Shown piece by piece: positions 1-10,700 of a stretch of 64,000 nucleotides of DNA. The position numbers were made by a program, and so were the translations under genes. The notes under the pieces are model-generated. The model ran no database searches, was not told where the DNA came from, and worked only from the letters and a program-made list of their open reading frames with translations. This stretch comes from Paenibacillus sp. FSL A5-0031. GTDB taxonomy: Bacteria; Bacillota; Bacilli; Paenibacillales; Paenibacillaceae. How positions within the stretch are numbered: the first letter of the stretch is position 1; each line of letters starts with the position of its first letter. The DNA lies in NCBI RefSeq assembly GCF_001956295.1, contig NZ_MRTD01000007.1, positions 62,001-126,000 of the forward strand, given 5' to 3'.

Positions 1-504
1 ATTCTGCTCAAGGCTCATCGGAATTAATCGATTGGTTGGCTGCGGCTGTTTCGGGTCCAGCAGCATACTCCTGATACGCTGATCCGTAATGCCGCCATCA
101 AGCAGCAGGCTGCTGCTTGTGCCGTACAGCTTGGATTGTGATTTGTTATAAATGACCATGGAGTGCAGAAAGGAGGAGCTTTCCATGATATTGGACATCT
201 GTCTATGGCCGCGAATCAGGTCCATTTTTGGCAAATCATCGTTGAACATAAGAGGAATTAGAAAGTGATCGCGGTATACAAAGTTCGATAGCCTCGTAAT
301 AATATCGTTCATGTAGGAAAGATTGTACTGAATTTGCGAGAGCACCTTTAAATTGGACTGTTCTTGAATGTTTTTAACCGATTTTTCAAGAATGTACGTG
401 TTGGTTATCGATGATGAAACAAGCACAATGACCATCGTAGCCATAATGGAGAACATGACTCGCTGCAAATATTTTTTGGATTTGTAAAATCCGAATACTT
501 TCAT
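1..504 (-). CDS. Membrane-bound sensor/regulator, N-terminal part (cut by window edge)
   Basis: The reading frame stays open from an ATG at 504 to the window edge (168 codons), with a GGGAGG ribosome-binding site at 515-520. The basic N-terminus (KSKKYLQR) is followed by a hydrophobic segment near residues 17-32, then a soluble region of the kind seen in extracellular Cache-like sensor domains (segments such as SSFLHSMVIYNKSQ). In paenibacilli this layout begins either membrane-anchored AraC-type regulators or YesM-type sensor kinases. The distinguishing C-terminus lies outside the window. The gene lies 30 bp downstream of the beta-helix gene on the same strand, so it may be co-transcribed and control the adjoining carbohydrate genes; that role is inferred. 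Confidence 0.6.
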   Translation of the reverse strand, partial: MKVFGFYKSKKYLQRVMFSIMATMVIVLVSSSITNTYILEKSVKNIQEQSNLKVLSQIQYNLSYMNDIITRLSNFVYRDHFLIPLMFNDDLPKMDLIRGHRQMSNIMESSSFLHSMVIYNKSQSKLYGTSSSLLLDGGITDQRIRSMLLDPKQPQPTNRLIPMSLEQN

Positions 505-534
505 CCGATCCAGGCCTCCCTATTATGATCCTGA

Positions 535-2607
535 TTATTTGGGTCCAATTTTCTCGAACTCGATATCGCTCCACCCTAGCTGATAAGCAGGCGAGCTTGG
601 ATGCAGGCGGTAGTCGCCATCCTCAGCAAACTGGAACAAGGGCTCCCCGTGAATGGTATGTTTATCGTATTTGCCTTGAGCGAGCATACGCCACTGCTCC
701 CAGCTGTACTCCTGTCTTCCAAGGGAATCTTCTCCGCTTGCGAGGAGTGGGAGACTACCTGCTATTATGCATGGTTTATTGTTCATCCAATAAAGATTGC
801 GGTCGGAGGAGCTGAACCGTTCATCGCTATAATTAACAAAATAATATAAATATCCTGAATTGTATATGATATTGCTGCATATTTCGATATGTTTGTTTTC
901 TTCATCAGCCATTTCCTGAGAGCCGATTGCCGAGATCGCATCAGGATTAGCAACAAGCAGATTGTTTTTTATGCGATTGCCGATTCCTTTCGAGAAAATA
1001 AGCATCCACAGCTTGCCTTCGCCAGTGCTGTAAAGGCTGCTGATTATGTTGTTCGTAACTGTAAAATCATCGGCTGCATCATCCAAATAGATTCCAAACC
1101 CAAAAGAAAAATGGATGCCGCTGTCATGGAGATAGTTGCTGTGAATGACATTGCCTCTCCCAACACCCCATGCTTCAATCAAACCTCCATCTTGACTGTC
1201 TGTCATCACGTTAGAGATATCATTATAAGCAATAAGATTGCTTCTGCTGTGAAGGAAATCCCAATGATTTTCCCAAGTGACGGGAATTCCGTAAAGCTCA
1301 GAGGGCATCGTTTTATGGCGAAGACCCTTCAAGGAAATACCGTATCTTGGCATGTTGGCAATCAAATTGTTCGTAATCTCATTGTTTCCGCTCTGGTAGA
1401 GCAGGATGCCGCAGCCATGTCCAACGAGCTCTCCGCCATGCTCGATTCGATTGTTCTTAATCTTGTGATAACTATTTGTATAAGAGGCTATAGGGCTCGT
1501 GAATGGACCAGTTCCCGGTGCAAACCCATTCAAACTAATGCCGATGTAGCCAAAATGTCGGATGTCATTTCTATTTATCGTTATGTCATATGTGTAGTGG
1601 TCCAAATAAATGCCGCAGCTTCCGGACTGTTCCAGCTTACAGGAGGTAACTTGGATATGCCTCGCATGGTTGATATAGATTAAGCCCTCGCGGTGTTCCG
1701 CTTGCTCGACATTATCATCCATCATGCGATATTCGCGAAAAAAATCGGTGCACGCAAACGTCAGTCCTGTAAAGCTAATATTTTGCACGGGTTCCAGCGG
1801 GCTTACCCCGTTAATATCAAGCAGACGTTTAATTGTTGGCGCAATGACAGTCTGTTTGTTAGGATCTGACACGTCATCTGAAACATAGTAGTAAAGCGTG
1901 CCAGAGGCCTTATCAAGATGAAATTGACCAGGCGCTTGGAGGAAGTCGAGCGAACCTTGGATATAGTACCTCGAACCTGCTCCAATGGGCCATGTGGCGT
2001 CACTTTCGAATACCAATTGCTGGCGCTCTACACTATTGGAGGCGACTGGCTTAGTTTCCGTGAACCAATTCCATTCTCCTTCACCTGGCCAGACGTAAAG
2101 CTGAGTCCCTGTCAAATCATAATGAGAGGGCAAGTCTTCGCTGCGATAGTGAATGCCTTGTTTATTATTTTGTTCATCATGGTGAACAGAGGGCTTCTCG
2201 GTCTCAAAATAACCAGTGGCTGGAAGCCGAGCCTGATGAATTCGTTGGCCATCCGCATAAAGGGTATGAAAGTGGATGCCGCTCTCCAGCTTAGCGATCC
2301 AAACCTTTCCTTTATAAGGCGTCCAACCTGTAATTTGTTTGCCGCCAGCAATTGTCGCTCTCTCACCCGGATAGCTGGTGTACTGAACATGGCAGCGGTC
2401 TCTGCCGGAATCTCTATTATCGAAACGAAGCGGGGCATCTAGTTCATAGAGGCCGCCTCGCAAAAAAACCGTAATGTCATGACTCATTCCGTTTTTGATT
2501 TGTTCACGTACTTCTTCCTGCGCTCTCTGTATCGACAGGAATGGATCATCCAAGCTTCCGTGTGCGTTATCGTTACCATTTGGTGCTAAATAATAATTGG
2601 TAATCAT
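535..2607 (-). CDS. Right-handed parallel beta-helix protein, probable polysaccharide-active enzyme
   Basis: This 690-residue protein opens with the phrase YYLAPNGNDNAHGSLDDPF and an IQRAQEEV helix, typical of beta-helix carbohydrate enzymes. Asn-rich rungs follow (NRNDIRHFGYIGISLNG, NNRIEHGG, NNEITNNLIANMPRYGISL), as in pectate-lyase-like or GH141-like proteins. I see no signal peptide, so it probably acts in the cytoplasm on imported oligosaccharides. The ATG at 2607 was chosen because an AAGGGGG ribosome-binding site precedes it; an upstream in-frame start at 2673 lacks one. It diverges from the GH2 gene and precedes the sensor/regulator. The exact family and substrate cannot be read from the sequence. 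Confidence 0.75.
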   Translation of the reverse strand: MITNYYLAPNGNDNAHGSLDDPFLSIQRAQEEVREQIKNGMSHDITVFLRGGLYELDAPLRFDNRDSGRDRCHVQYTSYPGERATIAGGKQITGWTPYKGKVWIAKLESGIHFHTLYADGQRIHQARLPATGYFETEKPSVHHDEQNNKQGIHYRSEDLPSHYDLTGTQLYVWPGEGEWNWFTETKPVASNSVERQQLVFESDATWPIGAGSRYYIQGSLDFLQAPGQFHLDKASGTLYYYVSDDVSDPNKQTVIAPTIKRLLDINGVSPLEPVQNISFTGLTFACTDFFREYRMMDDNVEQAEHREGLIYINHARHIQVTSCKLEQSGSCGIYLDHYTYDITINRNDIRHFGYIGISLNGFAPGTGPFTSPIASYTNSYHKIKNNRIEHGGELVGHGCGILLYQSGNNEITNNLIANMPRYGISLKGLRHKTMPSELYGIPVTWENHWDFLHSRSNLIAYNDISNVMTDSQDGGLIEAWGVGRGNVIHSNYLHDSGIHFSFGFGIYLDDAADDFTVTNNIISSLYSTGEGKLWMLIFSKGIGNRIKNNLLVANPDAISAIGSQEMADEENKHIEICSNIIYNSGYLYYFVNYSDERFSSSDRNLYWMNNKPCIIAGSLPLLASGEDSLGRQEYSWEQWRMLAQGKYDKHTIHGEPLFQFAEDGDYRLHPSSPAYQLGWSDIEFEKIGPK

Positions 2608-2810
2608 TTTTTTAAGACCCCCTTGTAGGAACTGTACATTATAGTTATAAAACCGAAGTCCTATTTGTTGCAAGGGCTTTCAAATAAAGTACACTTAATC
2701 GTTTTTTTCACAGTAGACTGCTGTCAAATCCCGTGTTAACTTAACCTTCGATCGATCGCAAAAGAGGATCATGGCCATTGCAGTGAAGCTTTGGAATGGA
2801 GGAGAAGGCG

Positions 2811-5174
2811 ATGACATTAATAGCAAGAAGCAGAGAAAGCTTTGATGAAAACTGGTTTTTTCACAAAGGCGATATTCACATTCCTTATGCGGTTAAAGGC
2901 GGAATGACAGGCGGACTAACGGATTGCGCCAAGCGGGAGGAAGGGGAGTGGCTGGATATTGCCTATGTAGATAAGGAGGCGCAGCAGGCTCAAGAGGGCT
3001 GGGACGCGGTTCGCTTACCGCATGATTGGTGCCCAGATGGATCTTTTATAAATGACCCTACAATGGGCTCGCGAGCAGGCAGTCACGGCTACTTGCATGC
3101 GGGCGTTGGTTTTTATCGCAAATTGTTTACTATTCCAGCTGATCAGCTGGGCAGAAAAATATCCTTATGCTTCGATGGCGTTACAGGCAGGAGCACCTTA
3201 TGGGTAAACGGGCATTTAATCGGTGAACGCTTTGGCGGATATACGAGCTTTGCTTACGATATTACCGATGTACTTCGGTATGGCTCAGAAGGAGACAATA
3301 TCGTACTCGTGAAGGTAGATGCAACTGATTATGAGGGCTGGTGGTATGAAGGCAGCGGCATTTACCGCCATGTATGGCTGCAATCGACGGATTCGCTCCA
3401 TATTGCTCAGTGGGGGACGTTCATTACCGCAATAGAAGTTTCCGAAAGTCATGCAGCAGTCAAAATAGAAACGAAAATGATGAATGAATCTGCTTCAAAT
3501 CGAGCTTTTGATCTGATTACCATTGTTAGAGAGCGAGCTGGCGGGCGCAAGGTTGCCGAGCAAGCTGATCGATCAAGTGTAGACGGCTTGGATGAAACAA
3601 CGGTTGGGCAGAAGCTTACGATAATAGAACCTGAACTTTGGTCTCCAGAGCATCCTTACCTCTATGAAGCTGTTACGGAGCTATATGAAAATGGGGTGTT
3701 GATTGACCAATTCGATACCAGCTTCGGGATTAGTACGATACAATTTGATGTCGACCGAGGATTTTTGCTAAATGGAAATGTTTATCCGATCAAAGGCACT
3801 TGTAATCATCAGGACTTCGCCGGTGTCGGCGTTGCCATGCCGAGAGCACTGATTGCGTATAAGCTGAGCCTACTAAAGGAAATGGGCTGCAATGCATATC
3901 GAAGCGCTCATCATCCCCCGTCGCCTGAGCTGCTGGAACTTTGTGATGAGCTTGGCTTGCTCGTCATGGACGAGAATCGGAAGCTCGACAGCAGCTCACG
4001 AGGCATGGACGAATTGAAAAGCATGATTTTGCGTGACCGCAACCATCCATCGGTTATTTTATGGAGCTTGGAGAATGAAGAGGTTCTGGAAGGAACCGTT
4101 ATGGGCGCGCGCATCTTGAAATCAATGACAGAGCTTGCGCATAAGCTCGATCCGACCAGACCGACGATGGCTGCGATGAATCATGGCTGGAGCAGCGGCG
4201 GATATGCCGACGCTGTCGACATTGTTGGCTATAATTACGGCCATAGAGGTGCAGATGTAGATGGACGCAGAAAATATCCGAACCGCCTTATAATCGGGAG
4301 CGAATCTTCAAGCTATACGACGACGAGAGGCATCTACGCAGATGATCCGAACAAGGGGTACTGCTCATCTCATGGTACGAACATTCCATCATGGGGCTGC
4401 AGTCCTGAAAAATCATGGTCCGATGTGATGGAGCATCCTTATTTGACTGGCATATTCGTTTGGACGGGCTTTGATTACAGAGGTGAGCCTACGCCATATG
4501 AGTGGCCTTGCATCAGCTCACATTTTGGCATGATGGATACCTGCGGGTTTCCGAAGGATGTTTATTATCTCATGAAAGCATTATGGACCGAAGAGCCGCT
4601 CGTTCATTTGCTTCCGCATTGGAATTGGCCGGAGCTAATAGGACAGACGATTCGAGTGACGGCATATACCAACTGCGATTCGATTGAGCTATTTTTAAAC
4701 GGCCGCTCGCTTGGTGAACGGATAGTTAAGCCGCACAGAAGTATGGACTTTGATATCGCCTATGAACCCGGTGAGCTTAAGGCAGTCGGTAAAATAGGCG
4801 GGGTTATAGCAGCAGAGGGTAAGCGAGTTACAACAGGTAAACCACACGCGATTCGGCTAGAGCCTAATCGAACAGTCATACAAGCTGATGGTCTGGATGT
4901 TGCTGCTGTCCGGGTAAGCATAGTGGATGAGAAAGGAAATGTAGTGCCTTACGCAGACTCTCACGTGGATTTTTATGTGGAAGGATCAGGCGCGCTGATC
5001 GGTGTAGGTAATGGCAATCCTAGCAGCCATGAATCAGATAAAGCAAGCAGCAGAAGAGCATTTAACGGCCTCGCCCTCGCGCTATTGCAAGCAGGAGCGA
5101 ATGCGGGCAGCATAACGCTGAAGGCTGTTTCCGCTGGGTTGCAGTCTGCAGATGCAATCATTGAGGTCGGCTAG
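2811..5174 (+). CDS. Glycoside hydrolase family 2 protein (beta-galactosidase-like)
   Basis: This 787-residue protein has the GH2 order: sugar-binding jelly-roll (RLPHDWCPDG, LWVNGHLIGERFGGYTSF, near residues 70-160), immunoglobulin-like sandwich, TIM barrel, then C-terminal beta domains. Expected catalytic positions are visible: Glu423 in ILWSLENEE as acid/base and Glu498 in IIGSESSS as candidate nucleophile. The segment IKGTCNHQDFAGVG, near residue 330, opens the barrel. No signal peptide is seen, so it is probably cytoplasmic. Start ATG 2811 sits behind GGAGGAGAAGGCG; the in-frame ATG at 2796 would overlap that site. It likely removes beta-linked galactose or a related sugar from fragments made by its neighbours; specificity is unproven. 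Confidence 0.88.
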   Translation: MTLIARSRESFDENWFFHKGDIHIPYAVKGGMTGGLTDCAKREEGEWLDIAYVDKEAQQAQEGWDAVRLPHDWCPDGSFINDPTMGSRAGSHGYLHAGVGFYRKLFTIPADQLGRKISLCFDGVTGRSTLWVNGHLIGERFGGYTSFAYDITDVLRYGSEGDNIVLVKVDATDYEGWWYEGSGIYRHVWLQSTDSLHIAQWGTFITAIEVSESHAAVKIETKMMNESASNRAFDLITIVRERAGGRKVAEQADRSSVDGLDETTVGQKLTIIEPELWSPEHPYLYEAVTELYENGVLIDQFDTSFGISTIQFDVDRGFLLNGNVYPIKGTCNHQDFAGVGVAMPRALIAYKLSLLKEMGCNAYRSAHHPPSPELLELCDELGLLVMDENRKLDSSSRGMDELKSMILRDRNHPSVILWSLENEEVLEGTVMGARILKSMTELAHKLDPTRPTMAAMNHGWSSGGYADAVDIVGYNYGHRGADVDGRRKYPNRLIIGSESSSYTTTRGIYADDPNKGYCSSHGTNIPSWGCSPEKSWSDVMEHPYLTGIFVWTGFDYRGEPTPYEWPCISSHFGMMDTCGFPKDVYYLMKALWTEEPLVHLLPHWNWPELIGQTIRVTAYTNCDSIELFLNGRSLGERIVKPHRSMDFDIAYEPGELKAVGKIGGVIAAEGKRVTTGKPHAIRLEPNRTVIQADGLDVAAVRVSIVDEKGNVVPYADSHVDFYVEGSGALIGVGNGNPSSHESDKASSRRAFNGLALALLQAGANAGSITLKAVSAGLQSADAIIEVG

Positions 5175-5227
5175 TCACTGAACTAGTCAGATCTTGATTC
5201 ATAGAGCGAGAGAAGGAGGGAAGCCGG

Positions 5228-7489
5228 ATGTTAAATATGGAATTACCGCTGGAATTGGATGACGTACAGCTTACAGGCCATATCACAAGGTACAGCAATG
5301 CAGAGCCGCTTGAAGATTGCGATGTTGTATGGAATGGTGGGAAAGGAAGAGCTGCAACTTCAGCTGGTGCGGAATGGCTCGTGAAGCTCGAAACGAAAGG
5401 GTTTATTGACCATTCAGCGGGGCTGGAGCTGAATGCTGAGTTCCAATCGGTCGGGTATTCAGAGCAGTCGGCTGTGTCACTAGCGTTTCACTATAGCAAA
5501 TGGTCGGAGAAAAACTATGTACTTGTACCTGGCGCTGTATATGCAGGCAATCGATTTGGCGTGCGTGAGCTTCCTTACGCCCCATGCTGGAGTAAGCTTA
5601 GCGACCAAGGTCCTGAAGTACCAACGCTGATTACGGATGTACCGCGATTATCGATAGACACAGGCAAACATTCAGCCTTTCATTTGCTGACGGGCGACGC
5701 AGCTGTGCCTGCTGTTGGCATTGCAGATGAAAGATCGGGCATAGGCTGGTTGTTTATAACTGATCAAGCGACTGCACTTGGGAATACTTCGATGCATGTC
5801 GAGGAGAGTGAAGATCGTAGGACTGCTAAGATCTCATTTCAAGCGCCCGGCGTTAGAGCTAAGTTGAAATATGAAATGGCTACAACGAAAGTGCCGAGCA
5901 CAGATAAAGGGTATGATTTCAAGCCGGGAGATAGAGTGACGCTGAAAATTCGAGTATATCGTTTCCCATGCACACGGATTAACGATTTATTTAATTATTT
6001 TGCCAGTGTAAGGCAGAGTGGTCAGCCTAAGACAACTCTAGCTGCTAGCTTGCCATTCTCCGCTTCTTGGGAAATGCAAGAACAGAAATACAATGCGATG
6101 AATTGGAATGATCAGCTGGGTTATTATGCGGTTGGAACGATCGATATGAAGCATCAGGATTGGCAAATCGGCTGGGTTGGCGGCGGTATGTCAAGCTATG
6201 CGCTGCTGCTTGAAGGCAATGAGCTTTCGGTGCAGCGTGCGCTGAGCACGCTTTCGTTTATGTTCAGCAGTCAGACCGAGGCAGGCTTCTTTCATGGCGT
6301 ATGCTACAAGGGGCAATGGTACGGCGATGAGTTCAACGACGATCCGAATCGGAACGCTCCCGAGCTGTGGCATATTTTACGCAAGAGTGCGGATGCTTTG
6401 TATTTTATGATGAAGCATTTCATCGCTTTGAAGCATATTCGTCCTGAATTCGTTATACCTGATCACTGGATTGAAGGTGCAAAGCGGCTTGCCGATGCGT
6501 TTGTTAGACTGTGGAATAATTATGGCCAATTCGGCCAATGGGTCCATACCGGTACCGGAGATATTCTAGTTGGCGGTTCAGCGGGTGCAGGCATAGCCCC
6601 AGCTGGACTCGCTCTATACGGTGCTTATTTTGGAGAGGAAGCTTATATTGAAGCAGCTAAACAATCGGCGGACTATTTCTATAACGAGTTTACCTTAAAG
6701 GGGGTTACAACAGGCGGACCAGGCGAAATATTGCAATGTCCGGACAGCGAATCTGCTTTTGCTCTGCTCGAGTCCTATATCGTTCTTTATGAAGAGAGCG
6801 GCGACCGCATATGGCTCTCGCGCGCGGAGGAAGCTGCTTTGCAGTGTATGACCTGGTGCGTTTCCTATGACTATCAGTTTCCGGCAGGATCAACCTTTGA
6901 GAAGCTTGGTATACGAACGACGGGTTCGGTTATTGCTAATGTTCAGAACAAGCATAGCGCCCCAGGAATATGTACTTTATCCGGCGATTCATTGCTCAAG
7001 CTCTACCGTGCTACGGGAAATGAACAGTATATAGAGCTGCTAAGAGAGATTGCCGGAAACTTGCCGCAATACTTATCGCGAGAGGAACGGCCGGTTAAAG
7101 GCTGGGATGGATTGAACATGCCGCCTGGTTATATGAGTGAGCGAGTAAATATGAGCGATTGGGAGGGAGCAGCTTGCGTCGGCGAGGTTATTCCTTATTC
7201 CTGTTGGTGCGAGGTAGCTTTGATGTTATCCTATACAGAGCTTCCGGGCATTTATGTAAATAAGAAGACTGAACAGGTTATCGTAATCGATCAGGTAGAT
7301 TGCCGCCTTCAGAGAAGTGTGGATGGCCGTTTAATGCTTACCATAATCAATAATACAAACTGCCCCGCGCGGGTAAAGCTATTCGTTGAGGAAGAGGATG
7401 TTAGTTTCAAGCCTTTAGGACAATGCGCTTCCATCTCGTGGCCGCGAATCAAGTTAAATGCAGGCGAAACGATTCAAATGCCGCTGTAA
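5228..7489 (+). CDS. Uncharacterised protein with probable (alpha/alpha) barrel half; candidate glycoside hydrolase
   Basis: I do not recognise the family of this 753-residue protein. The first ~270 residues look beta-rich. From about residue 280 to 670 the pattern is helical with repeated aromatic/Gly motifs (QFGQWVHTGTGDILVGGSAG, VTTGGPGEILQCPDSESAFALLESY, LYRATGNEQYIELLREIAG), as in (alpha/alpha)6-barrel hydrolases and lyases. A short beta domain closes it. There is no signal peptide. An AAGGAGG site lies at the right distance before ATG 5228, and the gene follows the GH2 gene by 53 bp, so the two are probably one operon ended by the terminator at 7502. A role in oligosaccharide breakdown is inferred from context and fold-like pattern only. 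Confidence 0.6.
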   Translation: MLNMELPLELDDVQLTGHITRYSNAEPLEDCDVVWNGGKGRAATSAGAEWLVKLETKGFIDHSAGLELNAEFQSVGYSEQSAVSLAFHYSKWSEKNYVLVPGAVYAGNRFGVRELPYAPCWSKLSDQGPEVPTLITDVPRLSIDTGKHSAFHLLTGDAAVPAVGIADERSGIGWLFITDQATALGNTSMHVEESEDRRTAKISFQAPGVRAKLKYEMATTKVPSTDKGYDFKPGDRVTLKIRVYRFPCTRINDLFNYFASVRQSGQPKTTLAASLPFSASWEMQEQKYNAMNWNDQLGYYAVGTIDMKHQDWQIGWVGGGMSSYALLLEGNELSVQRALSTLSFMFSSQTEAGFFHGVCYKGQWYGDEFNDDPNRNAPELWHILRKSADALYFMMKHFIALKHIRPEFVIPDHWIEGAKRLADAFVRLWNNYGQFGQWVHTGTGDILVGGSAGAGIAPAGLALYGAYFGEEAYIEAAKQSADYFYNEFTLKGVTTGGPGEILQCPDSESAFALLESYIVLYEESGDRIWLSRAEEAALQCMTWCVSYDYQFPAGSTFEKLGIRTTGSVIANVQNKHSAPGICTLSGDSLLKLYRATGNEQYIELLREIAGNLPQYLSREERPVKGWDGLNMPPGYMSERVNMSDWEGAACVGEVIPYSCWCEVALMLSYTELPGIYVNKKTEQVIVIDQVDCRLQRSVDGRLMLTIINNTNCPARVKLFVEEEDVSFKPLGQCASISWPRIKLNAGETIQMPL

Positions 7490-7501
7490 AAATAGAAATA
7501 G

Positions 7502-7535
7502 ATCCCATCCCTATAGAAAGGGGTGGGATTTTTTC
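7502..7535 (+). terminator. Intrinsic terminator after the GH2 operon
   Basis: ATCCCATCCC pairs with GGGGTGGGAT (one G-U pair) over a short loop and is followed by six T. It ends the unit 2811-7489. Confidence 0.85.
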
Positions 7536-7787
7536 GAAAAGAGCTTCTATGATCTACTCCTCTCATTCCTAGTTAATCCAGTAAACCGTAAATAATATAG
7601 TCATTTTTTGCAAGGATTATGTTATTGTACAGTTTTTTTCGTGAAGTAGATTTGACATGATAGAAGTAGAGAGAGGCAGGAGTGATACCTTGCTGTTCAA
7701 TAGACAAAGGAAGGGAGGATCGTTAATGACATGAGGTCGATGGTAAGGAAGCCGCTTCACATTTGATTAAAGAGAGGATGTAAGAAG

Positions 7788-10700
7788 ATGACCTTAAAAT
7801 CAATGAAAGCTAAGCTGCTAGGTGTTTCCTTGTCTATTGCGTTGATGCTGCCGTTTGTTCCAGTGCCAGATGCATTTGCTGCAAACCTAAATGTAACCGC
7901 TTACGGAGCGAATGGAGCGGATGGCGCAGACGATAAAACGGCGTTCCAGAATGCGATTAACGCCGCAGTCTCTGGTGACACCGTTTATATTCCAGCAGGG
8001 ACTTATTATTTGAGCGGAACAGTTACCGGAAAATCAGGTGTTCATATTAAGGGTGAAAGCCGAGATACGACAATAATTAAGTCAACCTCGACAGGGCAAG
8101 AACGAATGTTCAGCTTTTATAATCTATCCAATGTACAAATATCTAACCTGACACTCGATGGCAACAGCAATAATACGATTTTGTCAGCAGTTGTTTCAGA
8201 GGGCGGCAGCAACAATAAAATGAGTCAATTGCGCGTAAAGGATTTTACAGCCTCTGCGGGGTTTGGACCGTTTGCGCTGTATGCAATCGGCTCTCCAAAT
8301 ATTGAGATTAGCGACAATATCATTACAAATATTGGCGTTAACTCCGCATGGGGCGGAGCGGTAAGAGCAGGCTGGGGCTCGAACGGCGCTCAAATTTTGA
8401 ATAATACGATTCATGATACGGGGCGAGGAGGCATTTTTGCTAATGACGGCTGTCAATACGTAGTCGCCCGCGGCAACAATATTACAGGAACGGGCCACCA
8501 TACGGAGGGATTAGGCATCGAGCTTCACACCGATTGTGATTATTCCTTAATTGAGAACAATCAGGTTGACCACTGGATCAGCGCTGTCCGCTCCAAGTAT
8601 ATCGCAGTCCGCAATAATGTCGTTAAGGCTACAGACGGCTCTGTGGGGAATATGGGCCTTGAGGTGATGGTTGAGCATGGCGTAACGACAGGCAATCTTG
8701 TTGATGGAGGCCAGCAGGTCGGAATGCAGCAGTCGCCTGGAACGGGGTATCAATATTGGGGCTACAATACAATTCAAAATATAGTCATGTGGGGAATGCA
8801 GCTGCAAGGAGAGGGTACCGGCCAAACGGAGCAATATCAATATTTTTACAAAAATACATTTAAGGACGGTCCGCGGGACAACCCGCAAGCTGCTTATTCG
8901 GGTTATGGAGGCAATGCCGTTCGTATCCATGGCAATTCACAGAATCTGACGTTCGACAGCAATCAGATCATCAACAACGGTCGCAAGGGGATCGAGATCA
9001 CAACCGCGTCAGGCGTCGACCTTTTGAGCTTCATCAATAATGTAATTACAGGCAATACAGGTGAATCCATTGATCAGTATCCTGCTAGTGCAGCGAATTT
9101 GGAGTGGAGCGGCAACACCGTTAGCGGCAACGGCACGAATACGCAGCTGACAAGCCGCGGATTCTCGAATCCGAAGCCGGTAGCAAACTTTACTTCACCG
9201 GCTGCTGTTCAATTAGGCACACCAATTACGTTTACAAACAGCTCAACAGACAATGGCTCCATTTCTGAACATTTATGGGATTTCGGAGAAGGTGTACCAA
9301 GCACAACGGTAAGCCCTACCTATACGTATCAGAAAGCAGGTACCTACCGCGTTACACTCGTAGTTTGGGACAATGAAGGAAGAGCGAGCTTGAAGGAGCA
9401 AACTGTTATTGTAAACGCCGGACCGCCAGATATACAGGCGCCTAGCGCTCCAACAAATCTTGCGTCGCCTTCAAAGACAGACGTTTCCGTGAACCTCACA
9501 TGGTCACCATCCACGGATAATGTAGGTGTAAGCGGCTATGAGATTTATCGAGGCGGTACACTCGCAGGAACAACAACTGGCGCTGGAAGTACAACATTTT
9601 CTGCCACAGGTCTTTCACCAAGCACAGCCTATAGCTTCACAGTCAAAGCGAAGGATGCAGCAAATAATTTGTCGGCGGCAAGCAACACGCTGAACGTGAC
9701 AACGAATGCTCCTGATACGACTGCGCCTACAGTGCCAGCCAATTTGGCTTCTCCGTCTCATACGGATGTCAGCGTCAGCTTGACCTGGTCACCATCAAGT
9801 GACAATGTGGCCGTTACAGGATACGAAGTTTACCGCGGCAGCGTATTGGCAGGAACAACTGCTGGTGTCAGTTCGACAAGTTTGACGGTAACAGGGTTGA
9901 CGCCTAGCACTGCATACAGCTTTACCGTTAAAGCGAAGGACGGAGCGGGCAACCGATCTGCGGCGAGCAATGCGGTCAACGTTACGACTAACGCTCCGGC
10001 AGTCAATACGTATATTAGCGACCTGACATGGGCATCAGCTACAACGGGCTGGGGCAATGTGCAAAAGGATAAAAGCAATGAACAGCGCACAATTACTTTA
10101 AATGGCACGACATATGCCAAAGGAATCGGTACTCATGCAATCTCTGAAATCACTTATAACTTAAATGGCGGCTACTATCGGTTCCTATCCGATGTCGGAG
10201 TAGATGACGAGGTACAGGCTGTGAACAACGGCACGGTTACTTTTGAGGTATGGACGGATGGGGTTAAGGCTTATGACAGCGGGGTTATGAATGCCAATAC
10301 AGCGACAAGAAGTATTGATCTTGATGTTACGGGTGTAAATGTGCTCAAGCTTGTTGTCGGTGATGCTGGTGACGGAATAGGCTATGATCACGCAGATTGG
10401 GCCAATGCACGACTTGCTTCAGCATCTGGCGGCCAAAATCCAAATCCAGGGGATACCGTATCACCTAGCGCACCAGCTAATCTAGCATCGCCAAGCAAAA
10501 CTGATACCAGCGTTAATCTAACTTGGAGCGCATCGACAGATAATGTGGGTGTAACAGGCTACAATATCTATAATGGAAGCAATCTGTCAGGTATGACAAC
10601 AGGATCAAATGCGACTTCATTTACAGTAACAGGTTTAACGGCGAGCACAGCATACAGCTTCACGGTGAAAGCCAAAGATGCTGCAAACAATATTTCCGTT

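Noticed and set aside
889..1683. 264-residue plus-strand frame
   Set aside because: It is the antisense shadow of the beta-helix gene on the minus strand, which has clear protein features and a ribosome-binding site.
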